64,000 bases of DNA, taken from NCBI GenBank assembly GCA_001899145.1, contig MKVF01000021.1:186001-250000 (forward strand), in the 5' to 3' direction. The stretch's first letter is position 1. The number at the start of each line of letters is the position of its first letter. The notes under the pieces were generated by a model. That model did no database searches. It was not told where the DNA came from and saw only the letters and a program-made list of their open reading frames with translations. Source of the stretch: Flavobacteriia bacterium 40-80 (GTDB lineage Bacteria > Bacteroidota > Bacteroidia > Flavobacteriales_D > Crocinitomicaceae). The translations under genes and the position numbers were made by a program. Of the stretch, positions 43,793 to 53,444 are shown piece after piece.

Positions 43793-45877
43793 TCAGATTT
43801 TTACCCTTAGCTGAACAGTGACATCTGATTTTCTGTTCCCTGCAATTTCCTCTGCTCCCATACCCACACTTTTACGGTTTGCGTAAAGGAATTGTCCGTA
43901 TTTCACCCATAAATCAAATCGCTTCAAAAATGTATAGCGCAAAAGCAGATAAGCTCTTGACCCTTCGTAATAATAAGAAGGAATAGAATAAGTATAAAGA
44001 GCATTGTTTTCAAAAGAATAAATCCGTGAATAATAGGAATCCGTATCAAACAAAGCATAACGCACAGAGACATCCACAGGAAAACTTTTAGGCCTGAAAA
44101 TGAGATCCTGCTGAATCAGCATTCCCTTATCTTTATTCATACTTTCCGTATCATACGTTACGAATTCAAGCCTGCTTTTCAGCTGAATGCTTTCCGTTAC
44201 CTGATAGGTGAAATTTAAGCGGTAATTCTTCTGATTCTGATTTTCAATTTCTGTTATTGAACCATCTTCCGAAGCGGTTGTATTTCGTTGTTTCAGCTGT
44301 TGACGATAGCGCGCATATACCTCCATTTTCTTATTCGGCCTGTAATTTACCTGGAACAAGAATTCATGTCCGCGGGAAGGCCCATCGACCAGGTAAGCCA
44401 GCCATTTCCGCTGAAACAAATCATAATACATATTAAATGTCCAGGCATCGGACAATTTCGTTTTTAATCCCAGATAAATTCCTTCTTCATTCTGAGCATT
44501 GCTCCATTCTCCCATTCCATTGTTATAAAATGTGCTGTAGCCTCTGGAATAATTCCGGTAGTAAGCGCTTAAAGCTGCACGTGAGTCAATTGCCAGCAGG
44601 ATTCCCTGGATCAGCGCGTATTGACCTTCATGTCCCGCGGAAGATACTTCCCCGAAAAGGTTTATATTTTTCCAGACATAGTTATAATCCGCGCTTAAAC
44701 TGATTTTCTGCTGCCCTCTGAAATCGTACTTATTATAAGGTTTGAGCTCTCTTTCGTAAGGTTTGTCATATCCCTGGTAAACAGCAGCTATTCCCGCTGA
44801 AAAATTTCGCACTTCAAACTTTGCATTTGCTCCGGCAATAGTTTCCCGAAGTGTTTTCCGTTTGGCGATTTCAGAAGTGGTCCGGTGCAGCCCGGCCAGA
44901 TTGATGGATGTAATCAGTCCCAGATCATCTTCTGACAGCGTATCAGAAAATGCCGCTCCATCTACCCGTTTGTGTGATCCAAAAATAAGCAGGCTCCATT
45001 TTTTGTATCCGACTACAGCTGCCGCTCCCCGAAGAAAACGCGCCTCATCAACAGAAGTATAAGCTTTAACCGGCAATGCGCTTCGTTTGATATTTACGAC
45101 ATCCGCCGTTTTCCGGAAGGCATAGCCCGTCCAGAGATTTAAACCCTGTCCGATCTGTACCTGATAATCTCCGACTGCCAGTGTCCTCAAATATTTTCCA
45201 CCATTATAATACAGATGAAACGAATAAAAATCAAACCCGGACTTTTGCGCACCTTTAAAGAATTGCTCTCCCGGATCTTTCTCTGCGGTAAAACCAATGC
45301 TCAGATTATTCCGGTAAGTGTATCGCAAACGGGTGTAATAACGATCCGGATTTCCATAATAGTATTTGTTCGATTGCTGTTTCTCTTCCTGAGAAATATG
45401 ATCATAACCGGACTTATGTTCCGGTGTTCTCTGATAACGTAAGAACCACTCAAATTTGCCGAATTTCAAAACTTCTCTGAATGTAAAATGTGGCTGATCC
45501 AGTTTGTCATCGACCATTACAAATGGTAAAACCATCCGGATGCTATTCATATCCCAATACTTCAGTGACTGTAATTCATAAATAGAAATTAATTTCCCGA
45601 AACGCTTGATATGCAGCAATAATTCATTTATCTGGATGTCTGTCAGCAGTGTTAAAGAACGCAGCTCATCCACAGTTGCCCCGTTCAGATTGAGCTTTCT
45701 TTCATAGTACCGGTTCAGCACATCAATCAGATCTGTCACATCGATGTCTTCCGATTCCATCTGTTCGGAAATAAATTCAATTCTGTTCTGAATGATTTCG
45801 TGCTGTGTCTGACCGGATAAAGGCAGAGCGAACAGGCATAAAATAACTGAGTAAAGAAAAAGGACGAAGAGTTTCAT
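43793..45877 (-). CDS. helix-hairpin-helix domain plus outer-membrane beta-barrel protein
   Basis: A 694-residue exported protein. Signal peptide about 1-22 (ends LSGQ). The N-terminal region holds a ComEA-like helix-hairpin-helix (about 55-115: LNLNGATVDELRSLTLLTD, ISIYELQSLKYWD). The rest (about 130-694) alternates aromatic strands ending ...VTVQLRVKI, typical of an outer-membrane barrel. It overlaps the PorV-like gene upstream by 4 bp, a strongly coupled pair. An outer-membrane DNA-binding or uptake-related role is a speculation based on the HhH fold. Confidence 0.83.
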   Translation of the reverse strand: MKLFVLFLYSVILCLFALPLSGQTQHEIIQNRIEFISEQMESEDIDVTDLIDVLNRYYERKLNLNGATVDELRSLTLLTDIQINELLLHIKRFGKLISIYELQSLKYWDMNSIRMVLPFVMVDDKLDQPHFTFREVLKFGKFEWFLRYQRTPEHKSGYDHISQEEKQQSNKYYYGNPDRYYTRLRYTYRNNLSIGFTAEKDPGEQFFKGAQKSGFDFYSFHLYYNGGKYLRTLAVGDYQVQIGQGLNLWTGYAFRKTADVVNIKRSALPVKAYTSVDEARFLRGAAAVVGYKKWSLLIFGSHKRVDGAAFSDTLSEDDLGLITSINLAGLHRTTSEIAKRKTLRETIAGANAKFEVRNFSAGIAAVYQGYDKPYERELKPYNKYDFRGQQKISLSADYNYVWKNINLFGEVSSAGHEGQYALIQGILLAIDSRAALSAYYRNYSRGYSTFYNNGMGEWSNAQNEEGIYLGLKTKLSDAWTFNMYYDLFQRKWLAYLVDGPSRGHEFLFQVNYRPNKKMEVYARYRQQLKQRNTTASEDGSITEIENQNQKNYRLNFTYQVTESIQLKSRLEFVTYDTESMNKDKGMLIQQDLIFRPKSFPVDVSVRYALFDTDSYYSRIYSFENNALYTYSIPSYYYEGSRAYLLLRYTFLKRFDLWVKYGQFLYANRKSVGMGAEEIAGNRKSDVTVQLRVKI

Positions 45878-46701
45878 TTTCTATCTTTTACCTTGAAATC
45901 AAACGTTAGCCCGATATGAGGTGCCCAACCCAGATGCTGTCTCCAGGCGGAACCTGCATCTAATTTTAATCCGATAGCAAACTGATAGCCAATTCCAAAT
46001 GTAATTTCCGGAGGATTATAGGCACCTCCAACGCGTAGAAAAAAGCGATTGATAAGCTGATAGTCAATTGCCAGCTTAGGCCGTATTTTGGATGTTACTT
46101 CTTTTTCTGCTTCAACAAATAAAATAACCAGATCTGAAATGTTATATTTCAACCCTAAACGAAGATAGGTGCCGAAACGATCATCCGCAAATTCAGCCGC
46201 TTTTGCCCGGTTCAGATTTAAAAGACTGAAGCCTAAAGTGATTTTCGGGGTGATTTTAGCTAAAATCCCGACTTCTGCAGTAACTGTAGCTACATAATCG
46301 TAATTTTCAATGCGGACATCCTGGTAATTCAACTGGACTCCCATCGCTACTTTTTCATGCAGCTTTAACGCATAGCCGATGCCGATCCTGTTTGACCGGT
46401 AAACACGATATCCATAGGACTGAATCCCAAAAGATAATACACCTGCTTTTAAAGGCTGGGCATACGCAACTGCCTGTGTTTGTAATTCTTTTAGCAGGTA
46501 TCTGTTTTCATAGCTTGCTCCGATCGAAGCATTTTTCATATAGCCCAAAGCACCCGGATTGTGGTAAAAGCTCCAGACATCCGTATTTGCAACAACGGCA
46601 TTCGCTAAAGAGTTGGATTTTGCTCCGACAGGGATCCATCCTTGTCCGAATGTAATAGCAGGAAGTATTATAAGCAGGAATAAGTGAATTTTAGCAGGCA
46701 T
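45874..46701 (-). CDS. PorV/PorQ-like outer-membrane beta-barrel protein
   Basis: A 275-residue protein. Signal peptide about 1-19 (ends ITFGQ). After a GAKSNSLANAVVANTDVWSFYHNPGAL start, typical of FadL/PorV-like barrels (small inner plug and NPA-like motif), come strands to the C-terminal LTFDFKVKDRK. It may be a T9SS accessory, but it lacks enough features to name porV. The ATG at 46701 lies four bases from a TACTTTTG box. It is the first gene of the pair with the helix-hairpin-helix protein. Confidence 0.8.
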   Translation of the reverse strand: MPAKIHLFLLIILPAITFGQGWIPVGAKSNSLANAVVANTDVWSFYHNPGALGYMKNASIGASYENRYLLKELQTQAVAYAQPLKAGVLSFGIQSYGYRVYRSNRIGIGYALKLHEKVAMGVQLNYQDVRIENYDYVATVTAEVGILAKITPKITLGFSLLNLNRAKAAEFADDRFGTYLRLGLKYNISDLVILFVEAEKEVTSKIRPKLAIDYQLINRFFLRVGGAYNPPEITFGIGYQFAIGLKLDAGSAWRQHLGWAPHIGLTFDFKVKDRK

Positions 46702-46705
46702 GAGG

Positions 46706-46713
46706 CAAAAGTA
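46706..46713 (-). promoter_or_regulatory. -7 box for the barrel/HhH pair, near-leaderless
   Basis: TACTTTTG on the minus strand, an exact TAnnTTTG match, four bases before the ATG at 46701. Confidence 0.5.
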
Positions 46714-46771
46714 GCGAAATATAAATTATTAGTGAAAAATTTGCAAAAAATATCCTGCTTTTCACCGATAG

Positions 46772-47755
46772 CTACTTTTCCATACCTGAAAGATCAAATG
46801 TTGATCGCTGTGTTTTCCTGTTTTTTAAAATATTAATGTAATCATATGCAGGCTTTGTGCCATTTTCAAAAGCTGCCCGTTCCGCCATCATCACTGCATC
46901 ATCCAATCGTCCCTGACCTTCATAAACCAATGCCATATTAAATTTTGCACGTCCGGCCACTTTGTTTTTAGGACTGTTAATATCTGCTGTCAGCTGGCGT
47001 TCTGCCAGATCCCAGTTTCCTGACCGGATCAATCTTTTTGCTCTTTTCAGATTTGTGCTTCCTTTTGTATAATAACTGCGGTTCACCCAAAACCAGTTTG
47101 AATAGAACAGGAATCCTGTACGATAGCCGATATTGTACCCCATCTGTCCATATACTTCCCGTTTTCTGATCATATCAGAAAGCATACTGAGCGGATTTAA
47201 GGTGCCTGAGACCGGGATATTATAAACTTCTGATAAACTCAGCCGATCCAGGTGCTGATGTGTATTGGCGATATAAACATTAAAATAGATCCAGCCTTTC
47301 AAAGGACTTGCAGATTGTCCGGTAACATTTGCCAGAACGGTTCCTCCTACAGGAGCTTTTGATTCGAAAGAAGCTATCTCAATAACGCCCTGAACTCCCG
47401 AATTCCGGCAAACCGAATCGACAATGTTCCAGTCGGTCTCCATATTTTTTCTGAACTGCAATGGTGCGCCGGGTGTTCCTTTCAGATAACGCGAATCATC
47501 CAGTGAACGGAGAATTCCATTAATGCTTTGCTCGGACGCGATCACATTTCCATTGTATTGCTGACCTTTAATAACCTGATCCAAAAGTTCGTCTGGGCTG
47601 TTTTCATTCGTTACATTATTAACGAGTAAAAACCGTTTTGTACTGTCTGCCAGAAGTATTTCCGGAGGATTCCTTACAGTGATACGAAAGCTCGTCTTAC
47701 AAGCAGTCAGGAATAAAGATAAAACCGCAAAAACAAAAACGGATCGTTTTCCCAT
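46772..47755 (-). CDS. lipoprotein of the DUF6340 type with a TPR-like tail
   Basis: A 327-residue protein. Lipoprotein signal ending LFLTAC (Cys19). Residues 25-220 are a conserved mixed domain (IRSLDD-like; WIYFNVYIANT; LSEVYNIPVSG). Residues 230-310 resemble two TPR repeats (NLKRAKRLIRSGNWDLAERQ, AGRAKFNMALVYEGQGRLDD). The ATG at 47755 is chosen over a TTG at 47761. A TAAATTTG box lies at 47778-47785. Probably envelope-anchored; function unknown. Confidence 0.75.
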   Translation of the reverse strand: MGKRSVFVFAVLSLFLTACKTSFRITVRNPPEILLADSTKRFLLVNNVTNENSPDELLDQVIKGQQYNGNVIASEQSINGILRSLDDSRYLKGTPGAPLQFRKNMETDWNIVDSVCRNSGVQGVIEIASFESKAPVGGTVLANVTGQSASPLKGWIYFNVYIANTHQHLDRLSLSEVYNIPVSGTLNPLSMLSDMIRKREVYGQMGYNIGYRTGFLFYSNWFWVNRSYYTKGSTNLKRAKRLIRSGNWDLAERQLTADINSPKNKVAGRAKFNMALVYEGQGRLDDAVMMAERAAFENGTKPAYDYINILKNRKTQRSTFDLSGMEK

Positions 47756-47777
47756 ATACAAATTTTGAAGCCAGTTA

Positions 47778-47785
47778 CAAATTTA
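47778..47785 (-). promoter_or_regulatory. -7 box for the DUF6340-like gene
   Basis: TAAATTTG on the minus strand, an exact TAnnTTTG match, 22 bp before the ATG. A TTTG sits about 22 bp further upstream (47808-47811). Confidence 0.55.
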
Positions 47786-47954
47786 AACAATCCGTGGAAT
47801 TAGGGATCAAAATTAAATTTGGCACCATTTAATTCAAATTTCCTCTATTTTTCAGTCGTTTAGTAAAAGAATCGAATGTTTTTTACCATACCTCGGACCT
47901 CCTTGGAGAAAAAATAGGCCTACAGGAAATCCGGTAATTCGGTTTATTTACTGT

Positions 47955-50066
47955 TTACCTCGTCAGTGTCACGCTTCCGTTTTTAATAACCGTTTCACCG
48001 TAAAGAAGGGAAGCTTCCAGATAATAGATATACACACCTGTACTCACTTTCTTTTCGTTGAATGTTCCGTCCCAGCCGTCTGATCCATCCTGGCGGTAAA
48101 CTAATTCACCCCAACGGTTATACACCTTTAAATTATATGAAAGAATACATCTTCCCCGCGGAGCAAAAATATCATTAATACCATCTCCGTTCGGAGAAAA
48201 CATATTCGGTACAAATACCGGCTCTTCCCCGCAATTAAGAATGATTTTCACCGGAATTTGAAGTGTATCCTTACAGCCGTTTGGTGCTGTAGCAATAAAT
48301 ATATAAGTTGTATCCACCATCGGAGTAATGGTTGGGTTAGGACAATTGTTACATGAAATATTGTAATCCGGAATCCACTCGTATGCAGTTTGTGCCACAT
48401 AAGGTGTCATTGTTACATTTAAAGCGGCAGAGCTTCCTTCATTTAAAGTAACGCTCGGATGATTTGCGGATAAATTCAGATTGTTATCAAACGGAACTGC
48501 TGCCTGCCCGGAAATGGTACAACCGTTATTATTGGAAACAGTAAAGTTATATGTCCCCTGATTCAGGTTATCTCTTACCGGTCCGGCGGTGTTGTCGTCT
48601 GCCCACGTAATGGTCAGCGGATGATTCGTGTGATAGATCACTTCGATTTTTCCGGTTGGATCATAACAATTGGTAGGAGTGATTACTGTTTCCCATTCAA
48701 AATAATCCGGGTTTGTAATAGTGACAGATGTATTTGAAATACATCCGTTTGGAGAAATTGCCTCAATAGTGTAAGTTCCTGCCGGCAGATTATTCAACAC
48801 ACTTGTCGTATCATTGGTATTTGTAAATACAATCGTGGAGCCGGGAACATTTGTCGTAACGGAAATGGATCCGTTTGTATCGTTGTGACAATTTAGAGGA
48901 GTTACATTCGCCGTAATCTGAGGAGAAGGGGCGATGGTCATTGTAGTTGCTGATGGTTGGCTGTTACATCCGTTTTTAGAGATAGTTACCTGATACGTAC
49001 CTGTCGCTGTTACCGAATGTGTATCCTGATTTCCTGTAAAGCCGTTCGGTCCTGTCCAGTTGTACGTAACACCTGTATTTGAGGTTGTTGCTGTCACCTG
49101 AGCGGATTGCCCCTGACAAACCGGACCGTTATTACTCGCTGTCACCTGTAATAATTCTGCCTGATCAACCGTTATGGTCTGAGATAAAATACAACCTTCC
49201 GCAGAACGCACATAAGCAGTATAATTTCCGGCACTCAGATTTGAAAATTGATTGCTGGCAACCCAGTTGGTATTATTGATCGAATAGCTCAGATTAGAAC
49301 CATTTGCAGTAATTGTAATTGATCCGTTGTTGGAATTGTAACAGGACAAATCCGTTTTGGAAACATTGTTTAAGCTCAGGATATGGATGTCTGCCGCTGT
49401 CGGCTCAACACTTCCGTAATCTGCTGTCCCTACCCATGTTCCGTTATAAGTTGCATTTCCCTGAATATTGTTTACATTCCCGTTGAACTTGTAATAGGCA
49501 ACTAAATTTGCCTGCGTTGTCGGATTGGGGATGTCAAACATGTTATTCTGAAGATCTGTTGCTGATCTTGCCACATTCCAGATCCGCAGCTCATCAATTT
49601 CCCCGTAAAACTGCTCTGCATTAGGAGCAGTCGAAATATTTCCGATCGCTGCGATCAGGTTATTCTGAGTCAGGTTTCCGGTTGCAGCCTGCTGAACTAC
49701 CAGACAGCCGTTCACGTAATAACGGATATTGCTTCCGTCGTAAGTTCCTGCTACATGATACCACGAAGTAGTGGACATGGATCCCGCATACGGATTGTTC
49801 ATCAGGTAAAATCCATTCGCGGTTGTCAGCTCAAATGTCCCGATCCGCATCAGGTAATTCACATTGCTCGGACCGGTGTGTTTTGACAAAATATTGGTTC
49901 CGCCTGTCCGTTTCACAAGACATTCTACCGTAATCTGATTTCCGGGAACATCCATATCGCCGATTTGTACATACTGAACATTATTCGTCAGGCGCAGAGT
50001 CTGCGAAAAGGAATGAGAAGTATTAAACAATAAAACAACTACAATTATTTGAGCAAGGAATTTCAT
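47955..50066 (-). CDS. LamG and SprB-repeat surface protein with a type B T9SS domain
   Basis: A 703-residue protein. Signal peptide about 1-21 (ends SHSFSQ). A concanavalin-like LamG domain follows (about 28-215: TSWYHVAGTYDGSNIRYYVNG, GEIDELRIWNVARS). Then come SprB/PKD-like modules (QFSNLSAGNYTAYVRSAEGC, TYNWTGPNGFTGNQ, LPAGTYTIEAISPNGC). The C-terminal gliding-type domain (FVPNMFSPNGDGINDIFAP, VYNRWGELVYRQDGSDGWDG) ends VTLTR. The LamG domain suggests glycan or host/particle binding; the actual ligand is unknown. Confidence 0.9.
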   Translation of the reverse strand: MKFLAQIIVVVLLFNTSHSFSQTLRLTNNVQYVQIGDMDVPGNQITVECLVKRTGGTNILSKHTGPSNVNYLMRIGTFELTTANGFYLMNNPYAGSMSTTSWYHVAGTYDGSNIRYYVNGCLVVQQAATGNLTQNNLIAAIGNISTAPNAEQFYGEIDELRIWNVARSATDLQNNMFDIPNPTTQANLVAYYKFNGNVNNIQGNATYNGTWVGTADYGSVEPTAADIHILSLNNVSKTDLSCYNSNNGSITITANGSNLSYSINNTNWVASNQFSNLSAGNYTAYVRSAEGCILSQTITVDQAELLQVTASNNGPVCQGQSAQVTATTSNTGVTYNWTGPNGFTGNQDTHSVTATGTYQVTISKNGCNSQPSATTMTIAPSPQITANVTPLNCHNDTNGSISVTTNVPGSTIVFTNTNDTTSVLNNLPAGTYTIEAISPNGCISNTSVTITNPDYFEWETVITPTNCYDPTGKIEVIYHTNHPLTITWADDNTAGPVRDNLNQGTYNFTVSNNNGCTISGQAAVPFDNNLNLSANHPSVTLNEGSSAALNVTMTPYVAQTAYEWIPDYNISCNNCPNPTITPMVDTTYIFIATAPNGCKDTLQIPVKIILNCGEEPVFVPNMFSPNGDGINDIFAPRGRCILSYNLKVYNRWGELVYRQDGSDGWDGTFNEKKVSTGVYIYYLEASLLYGETVIKNGSVTLTR

Positions 50067-50177
50067 AAGTTTAATTCAATATTTCAGGTTTAAAAAATGA
50101 CGCTGAAGCGAAGTGTAACATCGTTGTCAACGCTTTATATAACGAGATTTATAGTTTAAAAGTTGTCCCGAAAGAGC

Positions 50178-50211
50178 GTGAAAAGCTACCTCTTTTAAGA
50201 TAGCTTTTCAC
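50178..50211. terminator. hairpin after leuS
   Basis: An 11-bp perfect stem GTGAAAAGCTA / TAGCTTTTCAC with a 12-base loop, just downstream of leuS on the minus strand. The U-tract is weak. Confidence 0.65.
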
Positions 50212-50221
50212 AGCCAGACAG

Positions 50222-53200
50222 TTATATTACAATATTAATGATCCGTCCGGGAACAACGATGATCTTTTTCGGTGCTTTCCCTTCCAGGTAATGGGCTGTT
50301 TTCTCATGTGACAAAGCCGCTTTTTCCACTTCTTCCTTTGAAGCAGTTGCCGGCATTTCCAGATTAAAACGTACTTTTCCGTTGAATGAAACCGGATAAG
50401 CAAAACTGTCCGCAACCAAATAGTCCGGATTAAACTGCGGGAATTCTGCTTTGCTGATTGTTCCTGCCCCGTGCCCTGATAAGCTCCAGATCTCTTCGGT
50501 AATATGCGGTGCATACGGAGATAGTAAAATAGTTAGTTGTTCCAGAACAGCCCGGTTGTTACATTTCTGATCGGTCAGCTCGTTCACACAGATCATAAAG
50601 TTGGAAACTCCGGTATTAAAAGAGAATTTCTCTAAATCTCCGTGCAGCTTCTGGATAGTTTTATGCAATGTTTTCAGGGAATCTTTTGAGGGTTCGTCTT
50701 GCGAAACTTCAAATTCACCATTTGCATTGAAGAACAGTCTCCAGTATTTACGCAGGAAGTTGTGGACGCCATTGATTCCTTTGGTATCCCACGGTTTGGA
50801 TTGTTCCAATGGCCCCAAGAACATCTCGTACATTCTCAGAGTGTCCGCACCAAACTTTTCAACTAATTCGTCCGGAGTTTGTACGTTGTATTTGGATTTA
50901 GACATTTTTTCAATTTCTGAACCACAGATATAGGTTCCGTCATCTTCCAAAATGAATTCGGCATCCGAATAATCCTTTGCGTAAAGAGGATGGTTTTTGA
51001 ATCCTTCGATGTCTAATTTATCGTTGTCAATAAGAGAAATGTCTACATGAAGAGGAATAGTTTCTTCGTTTAACTTAACATCCATTATCCCCAATTTATC
51101 AACCAAATCTTCTTTTTGTTGGAGAATTTTACCGACCAACTCTTTTTCTTCAACAGTTAGCAATTCAGGCGTTGAATTATGTTTACTTAAAACATCTTTT
51201 ACCGCCTTGGAAATAAAAATTTCACCTTTGAAAATAGGTTTTCCATTAAATGATTTTACTGTTGGATCCATTACAGCATTGAGTCCGTCAACATCAGTTG
51301 TTCCATAATAATAGTATCCAGCAACTCTATAAACAAAACTACTTCTCCCCAAAATCATTCCCTGATTGATCATTTTCTGGAATGGCTCATCAAAAGAAAT
51401 ATATCCCAAATCATACAAAAATTTTGTCCAGAAACGGGCATACAACAAGTGCCCTGTTGCGTGTTCTGAACCTCCGATGTACAAATCAACATTTTTCCAG
51501 TAATCGATTTTTTCTTTTGCTGCAAACTCTTCTGTGTTCTGCGGATCCATGTAACGCAGGAAATACCAGGAGCTTCCTGCCCAACCCGGCATGGTGTTGA
51601 GTTCAATCGGGAAAATAGTTTCGTTATTGATCAATGAATTTGATACCACTTCATTCTTCGTTTCATCCCAAGCCCAATCTGTGGCATTACCCAATGGTGG
51701 CTGACCATCTTCCGTTGGTAAATATTTCTCTACTTCCGGTAAAATGACTGGTAAATATTTTACATCAATCATTGTTGGGATCCCGTTTTTATAATAAACA
51801 GGGAATGGCTCACCCCAATATCTCTGACGAGAGAAAACCGCATCGCGTAAACGATAATTCGTTTTTCCTTTTCCGATTCCTTTTTCTTCGATAGCAGCAA
51901 TTGCTTTCGTCATCGCTTCTTTGATGCTTAATCCCGATAAGAAATCCGAGTTGGCAATTTTACCCTCTTTTTCAGCGTAAGCCGCTTCTGAAATATCTTT
52001 ATCCTCAAAAATATTCTTGATCTCTAATCCAAAATGCGTTGCAAAATCCCAGTCACGCTGATCTCCGCAAGGAACAGCCATTACGGCTCCTGTTCCGTAA
52101 GATGCCAGGACGTAATCACCGATCCATAGCTGTACTTTTTCACCTGTAAACGGATGAATGGCATATGCGCCTAAAAAAGCTCCTGAAATATTTTTCACAT
52201 TTGCCTGGCGGTCTCTTTCCGATTTGAGGGAAGAAGCTTTTATATAAGCTTCCACTTCCGTTCTCTGTGCTTCACTTGTCAGTTGCTCTACTAACGGATG
52301 TTCCGGTGCAAGAACCAGGAAAGAAACGCCGAAAATCGTGTCAGGGCGTGTGGTAAACACTTCAATATCCTGTCCGCTTTCTGTTTTAAAATGAACAGAA
52401 GCTCCCTGTGATTTTCCAATCCAGTTGCGCTGCTGGTCTTTGATGGATTCTGTCCAGTCGATTTTATCCAGGCCTGTCAATAGCCGCTCTGCATACGCTT
52501 TGATCCGCATTGACCACTGGCGCATCAGCTTTTGCTCTACCGGATGGCCACCGCGTTCTGACAGCCCGTTGATGACTTCGTCATTGGCTAAAACCGTTCC
52601 CAAAGCAGGACACCAGTTTACCCACGAATCGGCTAAGTAAGTCAGGCGGTATTGCTGAAGAATTTCTTCTTTTTCAGCTTCATTATAGGCATTCCATTCT
52701 GCCGCAGAAAATGTTTTTTCACAATCTGTAACGGCATTTACAGCCGTATTTCCGGAAGTCTCAAAAATGGAAATCAATTTAGAGATCCGTTCTGCTTTGT
52801 CAGTTGTATTATCGTAATAACAATCGAATAATTCCGTAAAAATCCACTGCGTCCATTTGTAATACTGAGGATCCGACGTCCTTACTTCTTTTGACCAGTC
52901 AAAGGAAAAGCCGATTTTATCCAGCTGATCACGGTAACGGGCAATATTTTCCTTCGTAGTCTTTTCCGGATGCTGTCCGGTCTGGATCGCGTATTGTTCC
53001 GCAGGAAGCCCGAAGGAATCGTAACCCATCGGATGTAATACATTGTAACCCTGCAAGCGCTTATAGCGCGCATAAATATCAGATGCAATATAGCCAAGAG
53101 GATGCCCTACGTGCAAGCCTGCTCCGGAAGGATAAGGAAACATGTCTAACACATAATATTTCGGCCTCGCTGAGTTTTCTTCAACTTTGAATGTCTCATT

Positions 53201-53254
53201 TTCCGCCCAGAATTTTCTCCACTTATTTTCAATATCTCTAAAACTATATTCCAT
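50222..53254 (-). CDS. leuS: leucyl-tRNA synthetase with extra insertions
   Basis: A 1010-residue class I synthetase charging tRNA-Leu. The HIGH motif is HVGH (48-51, in PSGAGLHVGHPLGY) and the KMSKS motif is near 783 (EKMSKSKYN). The editing domain lies about 250-430 with the T-rich TTRPDTIFGVSF. It is long for the family. A first insertion follows FTELFDCYY (about 130-195), a Bacteroidetes-type feature. A second block (about 650-735, DNA 51060-51300) before KMSKS is not seen in the flavobacterial form that I recall. The promoter is TATCTTTG at 53273-53280. Confidence 0.96.
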   Translation of the reverse strand: MEYSFRDIENKWRKFWAENETFKVEENSARPKYYVLDMFPYPSGAGLHVGHPLGYIASDIYARYKRLQGYNVLHPMGYDSFGLPAEQYAIQTGQHPEKTTKENIARYRDQLDKIGFSFDWSKEVRTSDPQYYKWTQWIFTELFDCYYDNTTDKAERISKLISIFETSGNTAVNAVTDCEKTFSAAEWNAYNEAEKEEILQQYRLTYLADSWVNWCPALGTVLANDEVINGLSERGGHPVEQKLMRQWSMRIKAYAERLLTGLDKIDWTESIKDQQRNWIGKSQGASVHFKTESGQDIEVFTTRPDTIFGVSFLVLAPEHPLVEQLTSEAQRTEVEAYIKASSLKSERDRQANVKNISGAFLGAYAIHPFTGEKVQLWIGDYVLASYGTGAVMAVPCGDQRDWDFATHFGLEIKNIFEDKDISEAAYAEKEGKIANSDFLSGLSIKEAMTKAIAAIEEKGIGKGKTNYRLRDAVFSRQRYWGEPFPVYYKNGIPTMIDVKYLPVILPEVEKYLPTEDGQPPLGNATDWAWDETKNEVVSNSLINNETIFPIELNTMPGWAGSSWYFLRYMDPQNTEEFAAKEKIDYWKNVDLYIGGSEHATGHLLYARFWTKFLYDLGYISFDEPFQKMINQGMILGRSSFVYRVAGYYYYGTTDVDGLNAVMDPTVKSFNGKPIFKGEIFISKAVKDVLSKHNSTPELLTVEEKELVGKILQQKEDLVDKLGIMDVKLNEETIPLHVDISLIDNDKLDIEGFKNHPLYAKDYSDAEFILEDDGTYICGSEIEKMSKSKYNVQTPDELVEKFGADTLRMYEMFLGPLEQSKPWDTKGINGVHNFLRKYWRLFFNANGEFEVSQDEPSKDSLKTLHKTIQKLHGDLEKFSFNTGVSNFMICVNELTDQKCNNRAVLEQLTILLSPYAPHITEEIWSLSGHGAGTISKAEFPQFNPDYLVADSFAYPVSFNGKVRFNLEMPATASKEEVEKAALSHEKTAHYLEGKAPKKIIVVPGRIINIVI

Positions 53255-53272
53255 GATGCTTTGTTATTGCCT

Positions 53273-53280
53273 GCAAAGAT
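53273..53280 (-). promoter_or_regulatory. -7 box for leuS
   Basis: TATCTTTG on the minus strand, an exact TAnnTTTG match, 18 bp before the ATG at 53254. Confidence 0.6.
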
Positions 53281-53329
53281 AATAAGACTTATAAGAATAA
53301 AGACACAAGAGGAAAGGCTTTGGGAGATT

Positions 53330-53395
53330 AAGACATCAGGACAGTATGATTTTAGGACATTACGACTTTATGACGTTATGATTTCATGACTTCAA
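53330..53395. repeat. degenerate short direct repeats
   Basis: About six imperfect copies of an 11-12 base unit (variants of TATGACTTTAT / GACATTACGAC / GACGTTATGAT). The stretch lies between leuS and the oligopeptidase. Such runs occur between flavobacterial genes; no function is clear. Confidence 0.45.
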
Positions 53396-53444
53396 AATCG
53401 TCATTCAATATTCAAAATTCAAACCTCCAGTATTCTCTTAAAGC

